DNA of 64,000 bases from Stercorarius parasiticus (lineage: Eukaryota; Chordata; Aves; Charadriiformes; Stercorariidae). The stretch covers positions 1 through 64,000 of the forward strand of contig VWZL01004640.1 of the NCBI GenBank assembly GCA_013396915.1, written 5' to 3'. The notes below the pieces were generated by a model, which did not search any database, had not been told where the DNA came from, and saw only the letters and a list, made by a program, of their open reading frames with translations. The translations under genes were made by a program, and so were the position numbers. This document shows, one piece after another, positions 36,571-51,571 of this stretch. The first letter of the stretch is position 1. Each line of letters starts with the position of its first letter.

Positions 36571-39500
36571 TCAAGCCACTGTAAAGTCTGTTATAGTGGC
36601 ATGGTTTCCTTTAGATCTTTTCAATAATCTAAACCAAAAAAGAAGCAGATGAGAAAGTCACAGTCCTCAGTTCTCCTCTGATTCCGCAGCTTCCTGCGCT
36701 CTCAAATTCTAAATGCATGCCTGTGCCTGGGAAGTGGTGCGTGTTGGCTGAGTCTTAAAAAGGGCAGCAAAAATGATGTCTCTACTTCTTGTTTAATCCA
36801 TTTGAAAAACTTGGTTCAATACGTGTATGTTGAAAATTAGTGCATATCAAAAGAAAATAGTCTGGTCCTTTGGAAAAAAGGGTGGTGTGGAAATACTCAA
36901 AGCCGTCCTGAAGCTTTAATAAGTGTAATGCTGATGTGCCTAATAAAGGTGGAAGATCTGAAGATTATGAAATGCTTAAAACAGCATTTATATAAGGAAA
37001 ACTGGGGGGGGTTGTCCAGTTATTTCAGCTACTTCAACTTTTTTGAGGCCAATATAAAGATATTGGTGATAAAATCCTTAGAGCTTGAAAAGAGGATGAA
37101 GGAAAAAGATAGGAACCACAAAAATGTGCTGCAGTAGGGTGAATGCGTAAGTATGCCTGCATGTTGTAGTGCTTAAATATTAAATTTACTCATTTTCATG
37201 TGAGTCTGGTCAGGCACAGGTGGAAGGATTTATATTTAGAGAACAGAACAAGAGTTTGTGACAGTGTCTTAAGAACTTACCTGCCCTCCTACCATCTCCA
37301 GTTGAATGGGTTTGTTCTTCAGGTAACACTCATAACTATTATCTGTTGCAATGTGCAGAACAATGAGATTGCATAAATAGCCACTGAAGATGATTAGAGT
37401 GTTCTACTCTTTGTAATATGTTTGAATTAAATATTGTTCAGCTAGGGGGAAGGAAGAAAAGAGCAATTAAACATACTTAAATATTCTTATTTCAGTTGTA
37501 AGTCTTATTTTTCACTGTTGCTTCTAGATCTCCTTGAGGAGGAATGTTTGTTCTTGAAGTGTGGGGATTAGAGAAAGGGGTCACGTGTGACTGCTGAGTG
37601 ACTTCATACAGAACTACTACGTTTTCAGGGAATAAAGCAAATACTTTATTACTCCTGCCTCAGCTCTAGGCAAAATATTAAACTTTAATATTAATCACTG
37701 CAGAATAAAGATTGAGGGGGTTTTTTTCTTCCTCCTGTTCTCCCTCCTTTCCTGTCTCCATCCAGTGGCTTGCTGGGGGCTGGCAGAGCAGCACAACAAG
37801 GGATCCAGCTCAGGGAGTTGGAGGCTGTGGTAACTTCAGGCTTGTACAGAGGGGATTGTGGAACAGGGAGGTTTGGCAAAGTTACTTTAATGCTTAAGTG
37901 TTGAGTAGTTGGATTTATGCAGAGGACGCAGAAGGCAAGCGGGAGAAGAAAAATGTTCTGTGTAGAACATTTCTGAATATGTTCACTAAGATTTTCTAAT
38001 GACTGACTGTAATAGCAAGTATGTCACAGAACTTGATACTTCCTATACTACCACAGTAAAACTGTGACGATAAAACTTGAAAAATTTATGGTGGGGGAAG
38101 TGGGTTTAAGTAGTACCTGTGGAAGAGATGCAAGGTTACTTATTAGCTCTGCCAGATTTCTGCATTTACTGCTCCAGAAATAGATGCCACTGTTTAAAAC
38201 CTTTCATAATTATACCTGTACACAAAGAACTGACACTTGTTCTTAACGCTAGGCTTGTTTTAGTTTGAAGAAGACAAATGCAGCAAACGCTTGTAATACA
38301 AGAGAAGGCAGTAATGGGAGGGGAAAGGTTAGTGGTTTTTTGAATTCAAATTGCTACCACTCAGGGTGGCAAGGTTTGTAATATTTGAGGGATGACTAGA
38401 AGATTAGTCGTAGGCAAAATGGACTGATAGACTGGGGGGAGAGGGAAGTATACGCATTTCTTGATTTAATTCAACAAATAACTATTTTGTTTGTGCTTAA
38501 CTTGAATTTGGTTACAATGATCTGAAGAAAATTAATTTCTAATGAAGTCTTAATATGCCCTGTAGGCGGATGGACCAGAAATGTGTTATAACCTGGGAGC
38601 TTATTGTAAATTCTGCAGCTGGTGTGGGAAGGGGTCTGTCCTGCACAATTTTTATTGTAAAGAATGTTCTAGTACAAGCGTTCATGAAGTAGCATATTGC
38701 CCCTTACTGAAGAGTTGGCAGGTGTGGCTCTCTTCACACTGTTCAAGAAGCTGAACACGATCTAGTCTGCTCAGTCCTGTGAGCAATAACTTTAGGAAAA
38801 AATGAGTCATCGCTTTAATGTGGACCCTTTAGGTAATTTGCTTTGTGGAGCTGCTCAGTCAGATGTCCTGGTAAAATAAGGAGACAGCAAATGAGTGGAC
38901 AGAGGAAGTCTGTAAACTAGTTTTGCTGTGGTGGTCGTCGTCTCAGAAATTGGACACTGTCACATGGAAGGATAAAAATCACTTACCTGACCTTCGGAAG
39001 TGCCTGTGACAGACCTACTAACTGAATGCAGAGTTTAAGAATCTCAGTACCTTAACTGTAACAGTCCCCTTTCACATAAACACAAGCCCATGCCACTTTG
39101 ACAAAGTTACTGCTACCATTGGGCTGCCCCTGAGAGTTAAAAACAGCTGCGACAATTGTCAAGCTGTGGGCTTTTTCCTCTTCTCCCTGTGCAGTGGCTG
39201 CAGGTTCCTGATACTTCCCTTAAGTAGGTGAGCTTTGGAACCAGGTCAAGTTCCCAAAAGAGATTTTTAGAGATTTTTAATCTTAGACTGGTCAGCCCTT
39301 TTGTTGATCTGGATTGCTGTATAACAGGATGAGAGTTTATGTCGGAAGAGGGGAGGTGGGATGAGTGTGTGGTGATGGCAGGTCAGGCTCTTCTCAGAAG
39401 CCCCTGGATCTAAATAGGCAGCTTATAAAACTGTGGCTTCATTTGTGCTTTGTGGGAGTTTACTGGTGCACTTATTTGGGCTGAGATCCACTAACGTCTT

Positions 39501-42309
39501 CAAAGACCTGGCTCTTCTGATGTGTACATCTTAAACACAGAAATACCATTATTTACCCAAAAGTCATGAGAGTAGATTATTGAGAGAGATGTATTAAGGT
39601 TTATTATTGTGCAAATGAGCTTAAATTTTTATTCATAATTACTCACAATGACTAGCTAGATCACTTAAACATACAAATGAGCTTCATAATTGCTTATTTC
39701 TGTGGTTTGCCACTATAAATGTATTGGCTGTTCAAACATTTTGCAGTTGACTATAGTTTTTCTAGAGACTGTTTGCAAATGGCTTATTTGTTTGCTAGGT
39801 GACTAGGCACACAATGCAAAAAACAAGCTTTGGTATTTTTGTTTCTTGACTGTGTTTCTGAAATTGGAAGCCAGTGAAAAACAATCTACCTGTAAATAAA
39901 CATTCTGCTACTGGGGATGTAGGTAAGAAAGAGCATGTTATTAGCCTTAAGGAATCCTACTTTAGCAGGAGGTAATGATTGACTAGTGCTTCAAGCCAAG
40001 ACAAATTACTTGTGCAGCTTGTAATTTATTGAACTCTGTGGTCTTCCAGAATGATCCAAATTGGAGTTACATCATGAATGTATTTGGCACCTGTTTTTCT
40101 TTGGAAACAGTAGTTCACCTTAGTGTCTTCACCAATGAGTTTTTCTTCCAAGTTACAAATCCCTGTTGTGTGAGCAATTACAGAGACTAAAATAAATACT
40201 GGGTTCACTTGCACATTTACAACAATACTGAGATTTAACTCTGAAGGCTGTAAAGTTCATTAGTAGGAGAAGCTCATTACGCAACTGGACTCCAATTCTC
40301 TTCTTCCTAGACCGCACAGCAGAAGCTGGCATTGCTATTTTGTGTGAAAGAATTCTAACATGTTACATGGTACAGCGAGAATTTTCTGCTAAAATAATCA
40401 AATGAAAGTTTACTGTCCAAGTACGGAGCCTGCTTATTTCCTTCTGGTAAAAGTCATCATTAGTTCATAAAAAAGCATTCTTAAGTGTAATATAAACTAA
40501 AATAAGTTAATTTTCCTCTGAAGGCAGTAAGCCTCACAGTCTTCCATTTTTTTAAAGGCCTTTTGGAAGGCTGTAGAAGGAATAAAACATGCATGTTTTG
40601 TTTTTTTTCTTCTGTTAGCTAAATGTGCTCTGTGGGTAAGTTGCTATGCCATGTGTTGTATATAATTTATCACTGGGTGGTATCAAGATATGGTTCTTTG
40701 TTGTTGGAAGATAAAGAACTGTAGGAATCCCGAATTGAGTTTGTATCATGCTAGACCTTATGCAGTTAACCACAGGAGATCAGACTCTAAACTCTTGCAC
40801 GGTTCACTCCAGTGCTTAGTTGCTCTTCAGATATTTATATTTTTGCCTAAAAATCAGCCCTTTCTCTCTTGCCTGTAAAAGTGTTTTCCATGTATCTGAG
40901 TAGGAGGGTTGTTCCAAAATTGATTTCCAGGCACTATTGAACGTAAGATTTATGCATTTTTTTGATAACTGTAACAACACAGCTGCTTGTTGAGATTTGT
41001 GACTCTGCAGTGAAATTTCTGGTGCTCGCAATCCGTTCTTGATCTCAGTGAGGGGATTGTCAGGAGAAGTGTGCAAAGATCTTTAAATCCTCTTCGTGTG
41101 TCAGTCTTGGCAATGTCGATCCCAAAATGATTAACAGTATTTCTGGGGCAATTAATAGGGGAAGGAATTGGTGGTAATGATTTGAGATTTTTTTTTTTCT
41201 TTTAAACGTATTAGTGTACTAGTAAGTAAAGGGAAGTGAAAAATCACTTCTGAGCTCTGGAGAGTGGAAAGAAAAGGCAGGTGAAGGGTCTAATATGAGC
41301 TGCTGCTGCTTTGTTTTGGATCAGTTAGGAAGTTGGCTGATGCCAAAGGGAGCATGTCCCTGGTGAAGTTTTGAAAACCTAGCATTTGAATGGAGGCATT
41401 TTATTTATATGGATTATCATAAAATATTTGCAAACTTGCAACTTCACAGTTAAGTATGTCATTGCAAACTAGCTTTGTAAAATACATTTGCTTGGAGCTA
41501 GTTGCTGTTGGTTTGCTCTGGAAAAAAAAAAAGCAAACTCCTGAAAATGAAGGTTAGGAACCAAATATTTTTGATATGACCTCTTATTAATGATTTAATT
41601 TTTTTTAGTGTTTTCTGTGTGCAGAAAGTGAACTCTGAGGAAAAATCCTGAGAGTCCAGTAATAAAAAAGTCCAAGTAGTAAAAACCACACAGAAAAGCT
41701 GACTTGTGAAAATTGCTTATTCCATTAAGCATCCTGTAGCCATTTACAAAGAAAGTGCTTAAAGGGTTTTCCAAAAATCCACTTCCCATTAATCTTGCCA
41801 GAAACTGAAGTGCAATATTATTCAGGGAGTTTAAACTGTGCCAGTACCACAGTGCATACAAATTCAAAATAAAGGCCACACACAGGATATAAGTGAATTA
41901 AAGTAACAACATGAAGTTGTTCTGCAAGAGATTTGATAGTTGTGTGACCAGCAGCTGAGATAGTAATAGAAAAAAGGACTGTGGGAAGTGTCTTTTTGAG
42001 TCAGTCTCTTTGCTAACAAATGCCAATAACCATGTGGCAGAATGCTATTTTCTTTTCTGCCAGAGGTTTTTACATTTTTAATACCATATTCCAGGCTGCG
42101 ATTTCTAATTTAAGAATGGCTTTGTTAAGCCACAACAGAAATGTCTCTAGCCTAAGTGTCTTGTTTCCTATAGGATGTTCAGCATCAGTACCCCAGGAAA
42201 AATAAAAGGTTCAGTATGTAGTGAAGATTCTTGGAATATAGTTCCAGGGTCTAGTGATCTACCGCTCAGGGAAGGGCATCTTGAACCACAGAGGATGTCA
42301 TTGTGTTTA

Positions 42310-42455
42310 ATTGCCTCTATTGGCTTTTAAATCCATGAGTGTTTCCAGACCATTTCTTCATGCTGTCTGAACTTTCTGGAACCGTGTAAAACTCTGCAGC
42401 AAGGAATTCCATGGCTTAAAGATTTACAAAGTATATCTTTCCTTTCGTTTGGCTG
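42310..42455 (-). mobile_element. Ancient CR1/L3-like LINE fragment, minus strand
   Basis: The plus strand shows GCAAGGAATTCCATGGCTTA, then AAAGTATATCTTTCCTTTCG. This corresponds, with many changes, to the reverse complement of the conserved 3' ORF2 segment of old CR1-type LINEs (the GAGTTCCACAG...AAGTACTTCCTTTTG pattern). The preceding TCTATTGGCTTTTAAATCCA fits the adjoining part. The copy is very diverged and short. Confidence 0.45.
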
Positions 42456-44836
42456 TCTTCATGGAAACTTAAGGACTACAGTAATAAATAAAACACTAAA
42501 ATTGCAGTGTATCACAGAAAGAAAGCAAGAAAGATCAAGAGCGTAGTGAAGCCTCTTTGTTCTTGCAGCCATAAGAAGGAGATTGAATCCACCATACAGA
42601 ATTAAAAAAATAAAAATTTTATAACAGTTGTATCTAGGTAGTACAGTAATAATGAAGACTAAGTTCCTGTAGCACTAAGTCTGTAAATGCTGTCATCTGC
42701 AAGTTTTACAATTGAAATAGAAGATAAGATGAGGTAGGAGAGACTGAATGCCATACAAGCTGAGAAAACAATGCAAAGTACTACAAACACTGTTAGTATT
42801 CAAGTTTTTGAAGGGATTAGCTGGTTTAAAGGTGGGTCTATCTTTCCCTTCTCTAAAGGGAAATTTGTTTGGAAGGTAAAAGTAGAGCAAAACTGCAATG
42901 AAGATAAGATGAAAAAAATAATTGAGGCTTTGAGGAGGGTTCTTCTAGTGTCATAAAAGTCCTTTGTGCTACTTAAGCTTTTCCTGCCTGTGAAGATGTA
43001 TCTAATTGCAGTCTCTCATTTGCAACCCCCGTATATGGAGAATTAACTACAGAAGTTTTCTGCTGCTTAAGCATTAACTATGGTTAGATGCAGGCTCAGT
43101 AATGAAGGTCTGCAGGTGAGCCGCTCAGTTTGAGCGGTCAGATTTGTAAGTCATAAACTTTATGGAGTGGTGGCTTAAGAAGGCAGCTACAAAAATAACA
43201 GAGCCTTTCTAAGTTGGGGAAGAATAGAGAGAGGATTGTTGTGGTTTTGAAAGGTGGAAATTGTTCAGTGAATTTAGTGCAAGGGAATATAACAAAAGCT
43301 TACTTTCTAGGTTTACGTAGGCCCTGATTTTTAAGAGTATCCCGTAGAGGAAAAGTTATTAAAATGGCTACTCTGTGGTAGCTCCCTTGACTGTGCTAGA
43401 AATTCTTCAGGTATTGTAGGAAAGCAATATAGGAAATATATTTTTAAAATAGAAAATGTCTAGCATTTAATGGAATCACTGTGCAGGTTCAAGAACCCTT
43501 GGCATGCCTGGTGGGATTTTAAGATACTGGCATACATACTTAAAAATCAGTATTGATTTTAGGGTCAGAGAAGCAGGGGGATGGGAGAAAAGTCCAGTTG
43601 TCATTAGCGGGCCCTACTTTTGTTGAAATCAGTAAAGTCAAGCCACTTGCTTTATGTGCAAACATTGGGAGACTTTGAAGTACCGCTCTGAATATTTAAT
43701 TTAAGCCTCTGATATTATGCAAAACATCCTAGTATAAAAACGCTGCATTATTCCAGGGTTATAGTGGATTCTGTATGTGAACTTTACAGAACAAGCTGGG
43801 AATTTGTTGGTATAAAGAATACTGTAACTCCATACAGGCTAGTTAGGTATTATGACATTTAAGTTTTAAACTTAAAAACTTCAGGGAACAAGCATTTGGA
43901 AGGCTCTCTGTTACTGTATTATTGAATCATGACTTGGACCCATTGTTGCTCAGATATTGTGACAACAGTCTTCAGTCTTGGCATTAGTTTTTTTTTTTTT
44001 CAATGTATTCCTTTGCCTTTGTTCTTTGATTAACCTTCGGAGTCTTTGTGGATTTATTTTTTTTTTTGGTACTGCTTACATCATGTTGCCAGAAGGTCTG
44101 AAAAAAGTAACTAGCAAGGCTAGCAAATGAATGATGCAGCACAGTGTAAAAGGAGGCAGGGGAGAACAGCTGCTATCTTTTGTTGGTTTGAAGCACTCCT
44201 GTTGCTAAACAAGTGCAAATTTCTTTTTTTCACTGTCTCTTTTGGTTCATGGTCATGGTGTGAATTTTCGTTATCTAGACATGTTCCCATTTCCTTCTGA
44301 GAAGGACGACTGAAAATAGCTTGTATTCACTGTTTTGGAAAGGAGTGTAGAAGTGAGGAAATGGAATTTAAGTTTTTTGGGTCCTGCTGCTGATGTGTTG
44401 TCTGAACTTTTGGCCCTTGGGATATGGCTCTGCTGAGAAAAATTTCATTACTTGTCTGTGAAGGTGTAGGATGTTTCTAGGTGTCTTTTTTGGGGCAGGG
44501 GAATGACAATGCTCTGGGGTTGCTTTTTGTGTAAGGCATCTGATGTTGGACTTCCTTGTTTTCCTTTTAGAATTTTGGACAATGAATGTGCTGGTAATAA
44601 CTTGTTTAAAATTAGTAGAAATGCAAATCCCCTCAAGTGGTATGTCACATATTCAAGTCCCTGGAACTAATATGTTCAATTGGATCTTGTTTTGAAGAGT
44701 ACTGTAGTACCAAGCAGCATGGCAGCAGCTTTTTTTTAAGAGATGCCCAGTTTAAAACGTTTTCAGTGAATATGTGTGTAAGATGTTTCTTGTGTTCTGT
44801 CTTCACTTATGTTTTCCAGTACCTCCCTTATTATTA

Positions 44837-44878
44837 TCTGTCTGTGTGTCTGTCTCTCTCCCTCTCTCTCTCTTTCTT
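44837..44878. repeat. (TCTG/TC)n pyrimidine-rich microsatellite
   Basis: TCTGTCTGTGTGTCTGTC is followed by (TC)n and TTTCTT. Confidence 0.85.
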
Positions 44879-47800
44879 GGTTTTAGTTGTCTGAATGATT
44901 TTTATTTTTTTTTCTCCTATCTGGATATATTCTCTGGATGATCCCTTCTTTCCCACTGTGCTTAGTTTATTTCCTATTTATTCCTTCTTTATATATGGTT
45001 AGATGAACACAGAGCTGAAAGAGGCTGGACAATAGAAGAGAATCCTGTATGCATCTTTCAGTGTACGTGTGTGTGAAGGCTGATGGCAGGAAAAAGAGGT
45101 GAAAGACTACCTTATCCTGCTTTTTCTGTACTTTGCCTTGCTAGGTTGTTCTTGAGTTGTGTGTGGAGCGTGGTGTATTGCTGTACTCGCATATAAATAA
45201 ATTGGGAGAAAGTCTTTTACTGAGAGGACAGGAAAGGCGTATGAGGAGAAGTGGCTAAGGAGAAGCCAACTGAAGATGAGAAATAGCTTGGGGAGCTAAA
45301 GACTTGAATGGATGAGCAATGATGATATGGTTAGCGGAGCTGAACTGTAACTTGAGGAAGAGACGTGATGGTGTTTGGAATATCGTGGTGTTTCCTTGGA
45401 TACAGGGTGATGTTAAGCTGCACAATAACAGTGACCTATTGGGCAATTTTTGTTCATTCTTGCATCGTAACCCTGCCTTTTATTTTTATTTCCCTTTCTT
45501 TTCAGGACTGCTGTAGGTAAAAAACAACTTAAAAAGTAAGGTTTTGAAGTGAACCTATTAACTGAAGACCATCTGCATGGATTATCTACCTATTGCATCC
45601 AGCTTCTTAAATTTTCTTTCTAATTTGAATCTTATTTTGCCTGTGCCCATCCTGCTGTCATGTGCATCTTAAATGACGTTGATTCTCAGTTGTTCTTCTG
45701 GAGTTTGATGGCTTGGTGTGTTTGAAGATTTGTTTTGTAATTTGCTGCTGCAGTGAATTGTTAACCTTCAGGTAGTTTAAGAGTAAACTGCTTTAGGTTT
45801 AGATGAGGCAGCCATTCTGTGTGATAAAGAATGCTGCAGAAGTATGAAGGTATGTGAACCCCTGTGCTTGGCTAGTGCTAGGTGAGCGCTGTGCTGAACT
45901 GAGAGGCTCTACAGCTCACTTTCTGAAGTGTGCAATTTTAAATGCTGTTGTAATGCATTACCTAGTTAATGCTGTTGCCGTTTCCATTTTAACACAGTTG
46001 TCAATGTTTACAGCAGTCAGGCCAGTGTGCTCCTTGTTTACATGTGTTATGTTTTTCAGTTGGGGGAAACAAATTATACTGTTCTTAAGAATAGGTAATT
46101 GCTTCTTATGCCTAATTGGGTTTTAGAAACTACAATGCAGACTTGATTGAAGAAAGCTTGTGTGTGATCTGCAGTTGGCTTCCTGAGATACACATTTCTA
46201 TGAAGTGGAGCCATGCAGCATATAAATTATATCATTGCTTGGGTTGTGTTTGGAAAAGAAATGTTTGCAGCTATTTATAGTGTTTAAGCCTTACAGAATA
46301 TGCTGGTGGATTTTTTTTGTCAATAATTAGTTCTATATGGAAACTTTTGTTCAGTGGCTATTGGGGGAAGCTGGTGTGAGAGAAATAATACAGGGATACA
46401 TCAGGCCAAATGAAAAATGGGAAATGATTGTGTAAGGTTAATTGAGTGCCTAGTGTTTTTAAAGTGAAACTGAAAATGTTATCAGCTTTTACTGTCTTTC
46501 AGAAATTATATCAGCAGTCATGTTTGGAAAAATGTCAGTGTCTTTTTGGTTTATTTTCATTGATGAAAACAGTTTGGCAAAACTGAAATGAAATTGCAAA
46601 ATATTTTGTCCTCAAATGTGTTTACACTTTTTAAAAATGTTTTGGATAACAATTCTCAACTTCTTATGTAATACTACAATGGCAATTACATCTGTTCCAT
46701 TTCACATGATTATTAAACTGTGGGCTAGTTTTCTTTAGTTCAATACTAGATTTTTGTCTTCTGATTAGCAGTAAAATGTTTTGTAAATAAATAACAAATG
46801 CTGGAAGGTGAATTCTCTTTCTTCTTCAGTATATATGTGTGTGCCAGGAAGATGTGTAACGTAGTTACAGGAATGGGAATGGAACTTGCCTTTTTTTTTT
46901 TTTAAAATGACTATTTAGGGATTGGTCTTACTTTCTATTATTCCTCTAATACGGAGGTTGGAGAATGTCCTAAAATATAGTAACTCTTGCAGTTACAATA
47001 TAACTGCAATGTTTGTTACTTCTATCAGCTCTGAGAAAAGACCATTTCCAGTAAGTATCTTAATACACAGTGCCTTATCTAAACTGGGAAGGTAAGAAGT
47101 AGATGACAAAATTATTCTAATAAACTGGAAATTACCAATATTGTCTTCAGATTCTTTATTTATCTAATTTCTGATACCAGTGTTCCTACAGTCTTGCTAT
47201 GTTTCACTTAAAATTCCATGTTTACTTCCACTGTTTCTAACTCTAAGAGCCAGAAATAATATTTTAGTAAGTTTACACTTGCAGCAAAAGAGCAAAAGGA
47301 AGAAAAATATGTCTCTTATGGTCCTGTTTACTTATAAATATAAACAATATTTTTGTATATATTAAAAATCATATAAGGAGTTCAAGTCTGCTTCTATCTT
47401 CCTTCAGAAAAACAGTTGATTAAAGCATGCCACAGCAGAGGAGCATGGTAGAACTGATCATCTGATTCCTCTGGAGTTCAGCTCCCTGACACTGTCACTC
47501 AAGTTCACAAGATGCTCTTGAAAATATTTCCTTCCAGTACTCAGCTCTCTACCTAGGGAAGCACTATGTAACCAAGGGAAACACTATGTAAATTTGGTTG
47601 CAGTAATTGCTTTGCTTTCCCTTGATGTCCTGCCCCTTTACTATCTAGGAACTCTTATCAGACTTGACAAATAAAGTGCTCTGATATATAAGCTTGCAGC
47701 TGGTGCTTAGTATTTGTCAATCTTCTCATGCAGAATAGATAAAATGACGAAATAGTATATTTTTTTTGACAGAAATATGTCTCAAAACTAACTTTACTTG

Positions 47801-48589
47801 TCATCTTTATAATGTATTCTCCATCTTTATACCATATAAGATGGAGAAACAGAATTCTGTGCAGGGCGAAGTGTTGGTCTGTCAGAAACAAGTCCTTGCC
47901 AGCATTACACTGAATGAATTGTGTACTAGTCCAAGAACAAGAGTCTTTTCTCAGTAGAAAAGATTAGTGAAGTTGCATGTTTAAAGATTTCAAGATGCAA
48001 TATAGTTGAGTTAGCTTATCCTTTTTCTGAGTGCAAGTACACAGTTCTGTGAAACTGCAGCCAGTAGCTGGGGATCTGGAAACACTTGGAAAGAGCAGCT
48101 TCACATTTTGCTGCTCTTAACGTCTTGCAGAACAAGCATTTTTCTCAAGTGTAATCTCAAACATAATTACGTGTTTGTATCTACAACTTATATCTTTTGC
48201 CTGCTGCCCATTTTCTTAGAGCTGGTAATCTTTTCAAGATAGGTATTTAAGCTTTGTTCTTTGCAGGTGTTGCTATCCTTTTCCAAAACCCAGCTTACCA
48301 CTGTTAAGGCAATCTAAAGGTATTAAGGTTGTTTAGAAGAGCTGTTGTGCTGTCAGGGTGAACACAGAACAAAACTGACATGAACAACCAGCAGTATTTC
48401 CTAAGCTTTCTTGTCTGCTTTCCTTGTAAATGCATATCAACAGTGCCTAAAAAAACCCAAAACCCTAGCTTGAGGTTCAGGCTGTGTTTGACAAAATTCA
48501 GGCAAATTAAGAAAACTTGCACTTGGCATCCCAGCTGGTCCGTAGACCCTAGGGAGTTACTTTATCATGGAGTGGCTGAAAACTAATAC

Positions 48590-48665
48590 AGGTTGCCTGG
48601 ACCTGCCTTGAGCAGTTTTCATCAGGTGATCTCCAGAGGTCCCACCCAACTGATGTGATTCTATG
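48590..48665 (+). mobile_element. CR1: CR1 LINE 3'-end fragment, plus strand
   Basis: CTTGAGCAG, GGTGATCTCCAGAGGTCCCA, CCCAACTGATG and the terminal TGATTCTATG follow the order of the CR1 3' UTR end. Only the last 70-80 bases are recognisable; the part before 48590 is too degraded to assign. Confidence 0.7.
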
Positions 48666-51571
48666 TGCAATTGGGTATTTTAGCTTTCAGGATATTTGTT
48701 ATTGGCTTAGTCAATATTGTTGGTTTTAAGGCCAGTTTGAGGCATCCTAGGTCATCATGTGTAAAACAAACACAATGCTGAGAAAAAGGTTCTTCGTGAA
48801 CAGTTTTATTCCAATTTGGTAAATTATAATGGAATTCTACCTTTGAGGGAAAAAAAGTGTGCCACTTCATTCAAGTATCAGTGGCAGTGTACCAGTTCAT
48901 TTCAGATATTAGTAAAAGAATTAGCCGCTCTGCAATATTAGAAATACAATTAAACTTATCAGTACTTCTGCAATACAGGATTTTCTGTTTATACATCACT
49001 GTGGTGTTGTCAGACTTGAGCATTTATAGAGGCTGGTTTGAGACTAATCTTTGTGGTTTGGTTGTGTTGGAAGTTTCATGAGTGCTGTAATTCTCGAAGA
49101 GAATGTCATATTTAAATAAGAAATTGCCTTTCTTATCTGAAATACATATACGTGTTATGTTAAAAATCCTTGCTCAAGAAATAAGTGTATCAGCAGTTGA
49201 CACGTGGACATCTTGCAATTTTTAGTATGTTCAGAAATTATATTTTACATATAACTTTGTATTCTGCATGTTGTTGTAAGGTTTAATTGACTTCAGTGCT
49301 AAGATCTGGGGAAGACTTGGGTTTTTTGTTTTATTCCTTTCTGAAAGGATATATGTATTAAAAATCTATTATTTATATCGCCTCCTCTGTTGCAGCGGAG
49401 TTTAAAGAGGTTCATTAAGGAAATGTTACCCTCATCAGGACTTCTTTTGCTGTGGTTAAGTTCCTACAGTTTTTATACGTGTTTTTTTGATACACACTAA
49501 CTTAACTGGTTGAAGAGTTTGCACGCAGATAGTATACTCAATCTACCTGGACAGGGCTCTTTATTTTATAAAGTTGCTTGTAAATGTTTTCAAGCAACAA
49601 TAGCAATATTTTTGCTAGAAAGAAATTGCACTTAGAGCACTAGCTATTACACTTAAATAAAAACAGGAGAAAAAAAAAAAAGCCGGGGGGGGAAACAGAT
49701 AATAGTTTTCACATTAATTAATATAATTGTTTGATGGCTGTAAAAAATAAAGCCTATGTGGTTTAAAATAACAGTGTATTCTGAAAGAAGTACGTTAAAG
49801 CATGTGCTTGCATACACATCTCTAGATAGCTCTGTAAAGAAATTGAGATCATATTCAGCTATGCATTAATCTACATCTTACGATTGTTTTAGAAATTGTT
49901 GATACATTGGCGCTGATCTTTGCCTAGCAAGCTTCAGAGGATTCATTGAATTCTAAAGAAACTAATAAAAATGGTTGTGTATTTATGGGGTTGGAAAGCA
50001 TGTCAAGTTTTGTAAAATGGATATTACTTTTTTTTATTTTAAGTTGGAGGCAGACAGAGTAAATCGAGTCCTTGCCGTACAACAGTTTCTGAACAGAACA
50101 CCTTGGGAAGGTACCTCTCTGCAGGGTCATAGTGTTTTCCCAAGGCAGAGATGTTTTTCAGGGTTAGGGTTTAAGTTGTTTGAAGGAACTGGCAAGCTAT
50201 GCTAAGTGCAGTGAAGTTGTATGACTGAATGTACAATGAGACTTTGCTTTCCTAAACCCTATTAATGATTTTTAAAATTCATTTTGTCCCCTGAGACCAT
50301 GTTCCTGAAAAGGAGGCAATTTACACTGTGAGGAACGCTGTAGGGCAAGCTATTGCACACTGAACTACCACAGACTTGATTTTTACCCAGGGTAAATTGG
50401 TACAGCTCTAATAAGGTGGCAAATCACTGCCGCTTCATATCGACTGAAGTTACCATTCAAAGTGCTGTTGCCTTAATTGCTTTGAAAATAGAGATCATTT
50501 TGTGTTCCCTGTGTTACCTTTAGTGCTTTAATTTCTCCATTAAGGATGGTAGTAAGGAAAAGTAGTTCAGGAGAAGGAAGAAATCTGGAGGTGAGCAGTA
50601 GCCAAAGGCTATACAAATTTCCTGCTACTGGTCTTCCTCCAGTTTTGCAGAGGTCCCACAATGTTCTGCTCTATCAGTTTACCCTCATTGCAGCTCTTTG
50701 GTAGAGGAAATGGAGGGGGCTTAATCTGTGACTGCTGTTGTTGAAAATAATGTCAAATTTTCCTAAGTTTGTAGTGAAGTGTCTAGAGCTAGCAAGACAA
50801 GCTATTGGACTATGACTTCCAGCTGAACCTTCTTCCTCCCTGCAGTCTTTCACCTTATGAAACTCTCACCTAGGAGGGTTTTGGTGGCTTGGTTATTGAA
50901 GTGGAAAGGTGTGGGTAGGCAGTGGTACTGTGCTGATACACCTTCTGGTTTGTATTAGTTTTGAAAAAATCCTGATTGTTATCGTGCAGAATAGATGATA
51001 ATTGTTTCTTAGATTGGGTGCGTTCCATTATGGAAGGCATTAAATCTAATGAGAGCAAGGGCACACGTGTGTGTTCAACTACATTAGAAATGTGCATTCA
51101 CAAGGCCAGCTTTATGAATAGCAGATGATGATCCTTCAGGGTTTATCATCCCATTCAAGTGGTATGAAGATATTTGGCTCTGATTAGTGTTGTTTTTATC
51201 AAGTGTTACTACTTCTTTGTTAATACCAATTGAGGCTTGCTCCTAACTTCCAGCATGAAAAGAAATAAAAATATTAAGAGTTTCCCTTTAGAACTTCTTG
51301 AAATATATTTACAGCAATTAGAAATGGCTTTTTCTTAAGACTTATCTTCTTGTCCTTTTTCAGTGGAAGGAAGGAAAGACTATAGAACGGAAAAAAAAAA
51401 TCTGGCTTTTGTTTGTAACCCTCTATTCTGTAACTATATGGAAAAGTATATGATTCTCTCTGGTTCAACTACAGATTTATTGTTGTATGATTCCAGGATG
51501 TACATTTTCCTCTACAGTTGAGTGACATCTTTCTATTAATAGTGCAAATGCACTGCAAAGGCGGGGGGGCG

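Larger units (their letters stand above)
23440..48589 (+). other. Probable intron of a plus-strand gene (first part)
   Basis: No exon was recognised. Ten 60-base lines sampled from 25.8-63.5 kb gave about 132 A, 235 T, 147 G and 86 C by hand count. A similar sample from 1-21.5 kb gave about 181 A, 182 T, 111 G and 123 C. T>A and G>C on the plus strand is the known signature of vertebrate transcribed introns read left to right. The region holds ancient CR1 copies, simple repeats and a few oppositely skewed blocks, all listed separately. Which gene it belongs to is unknown. Confidence 0.5.

Noticed and set aside
37951..37972. Inverted repeat AAATGTTCT...AGAACATTT as a steroid hormone response element
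   Set aside because: The half-sites are everted with a 4-base spacer, while the known element has AGAACA before TGTTCT with 3 bases between. A 9-bp arm may be chance.
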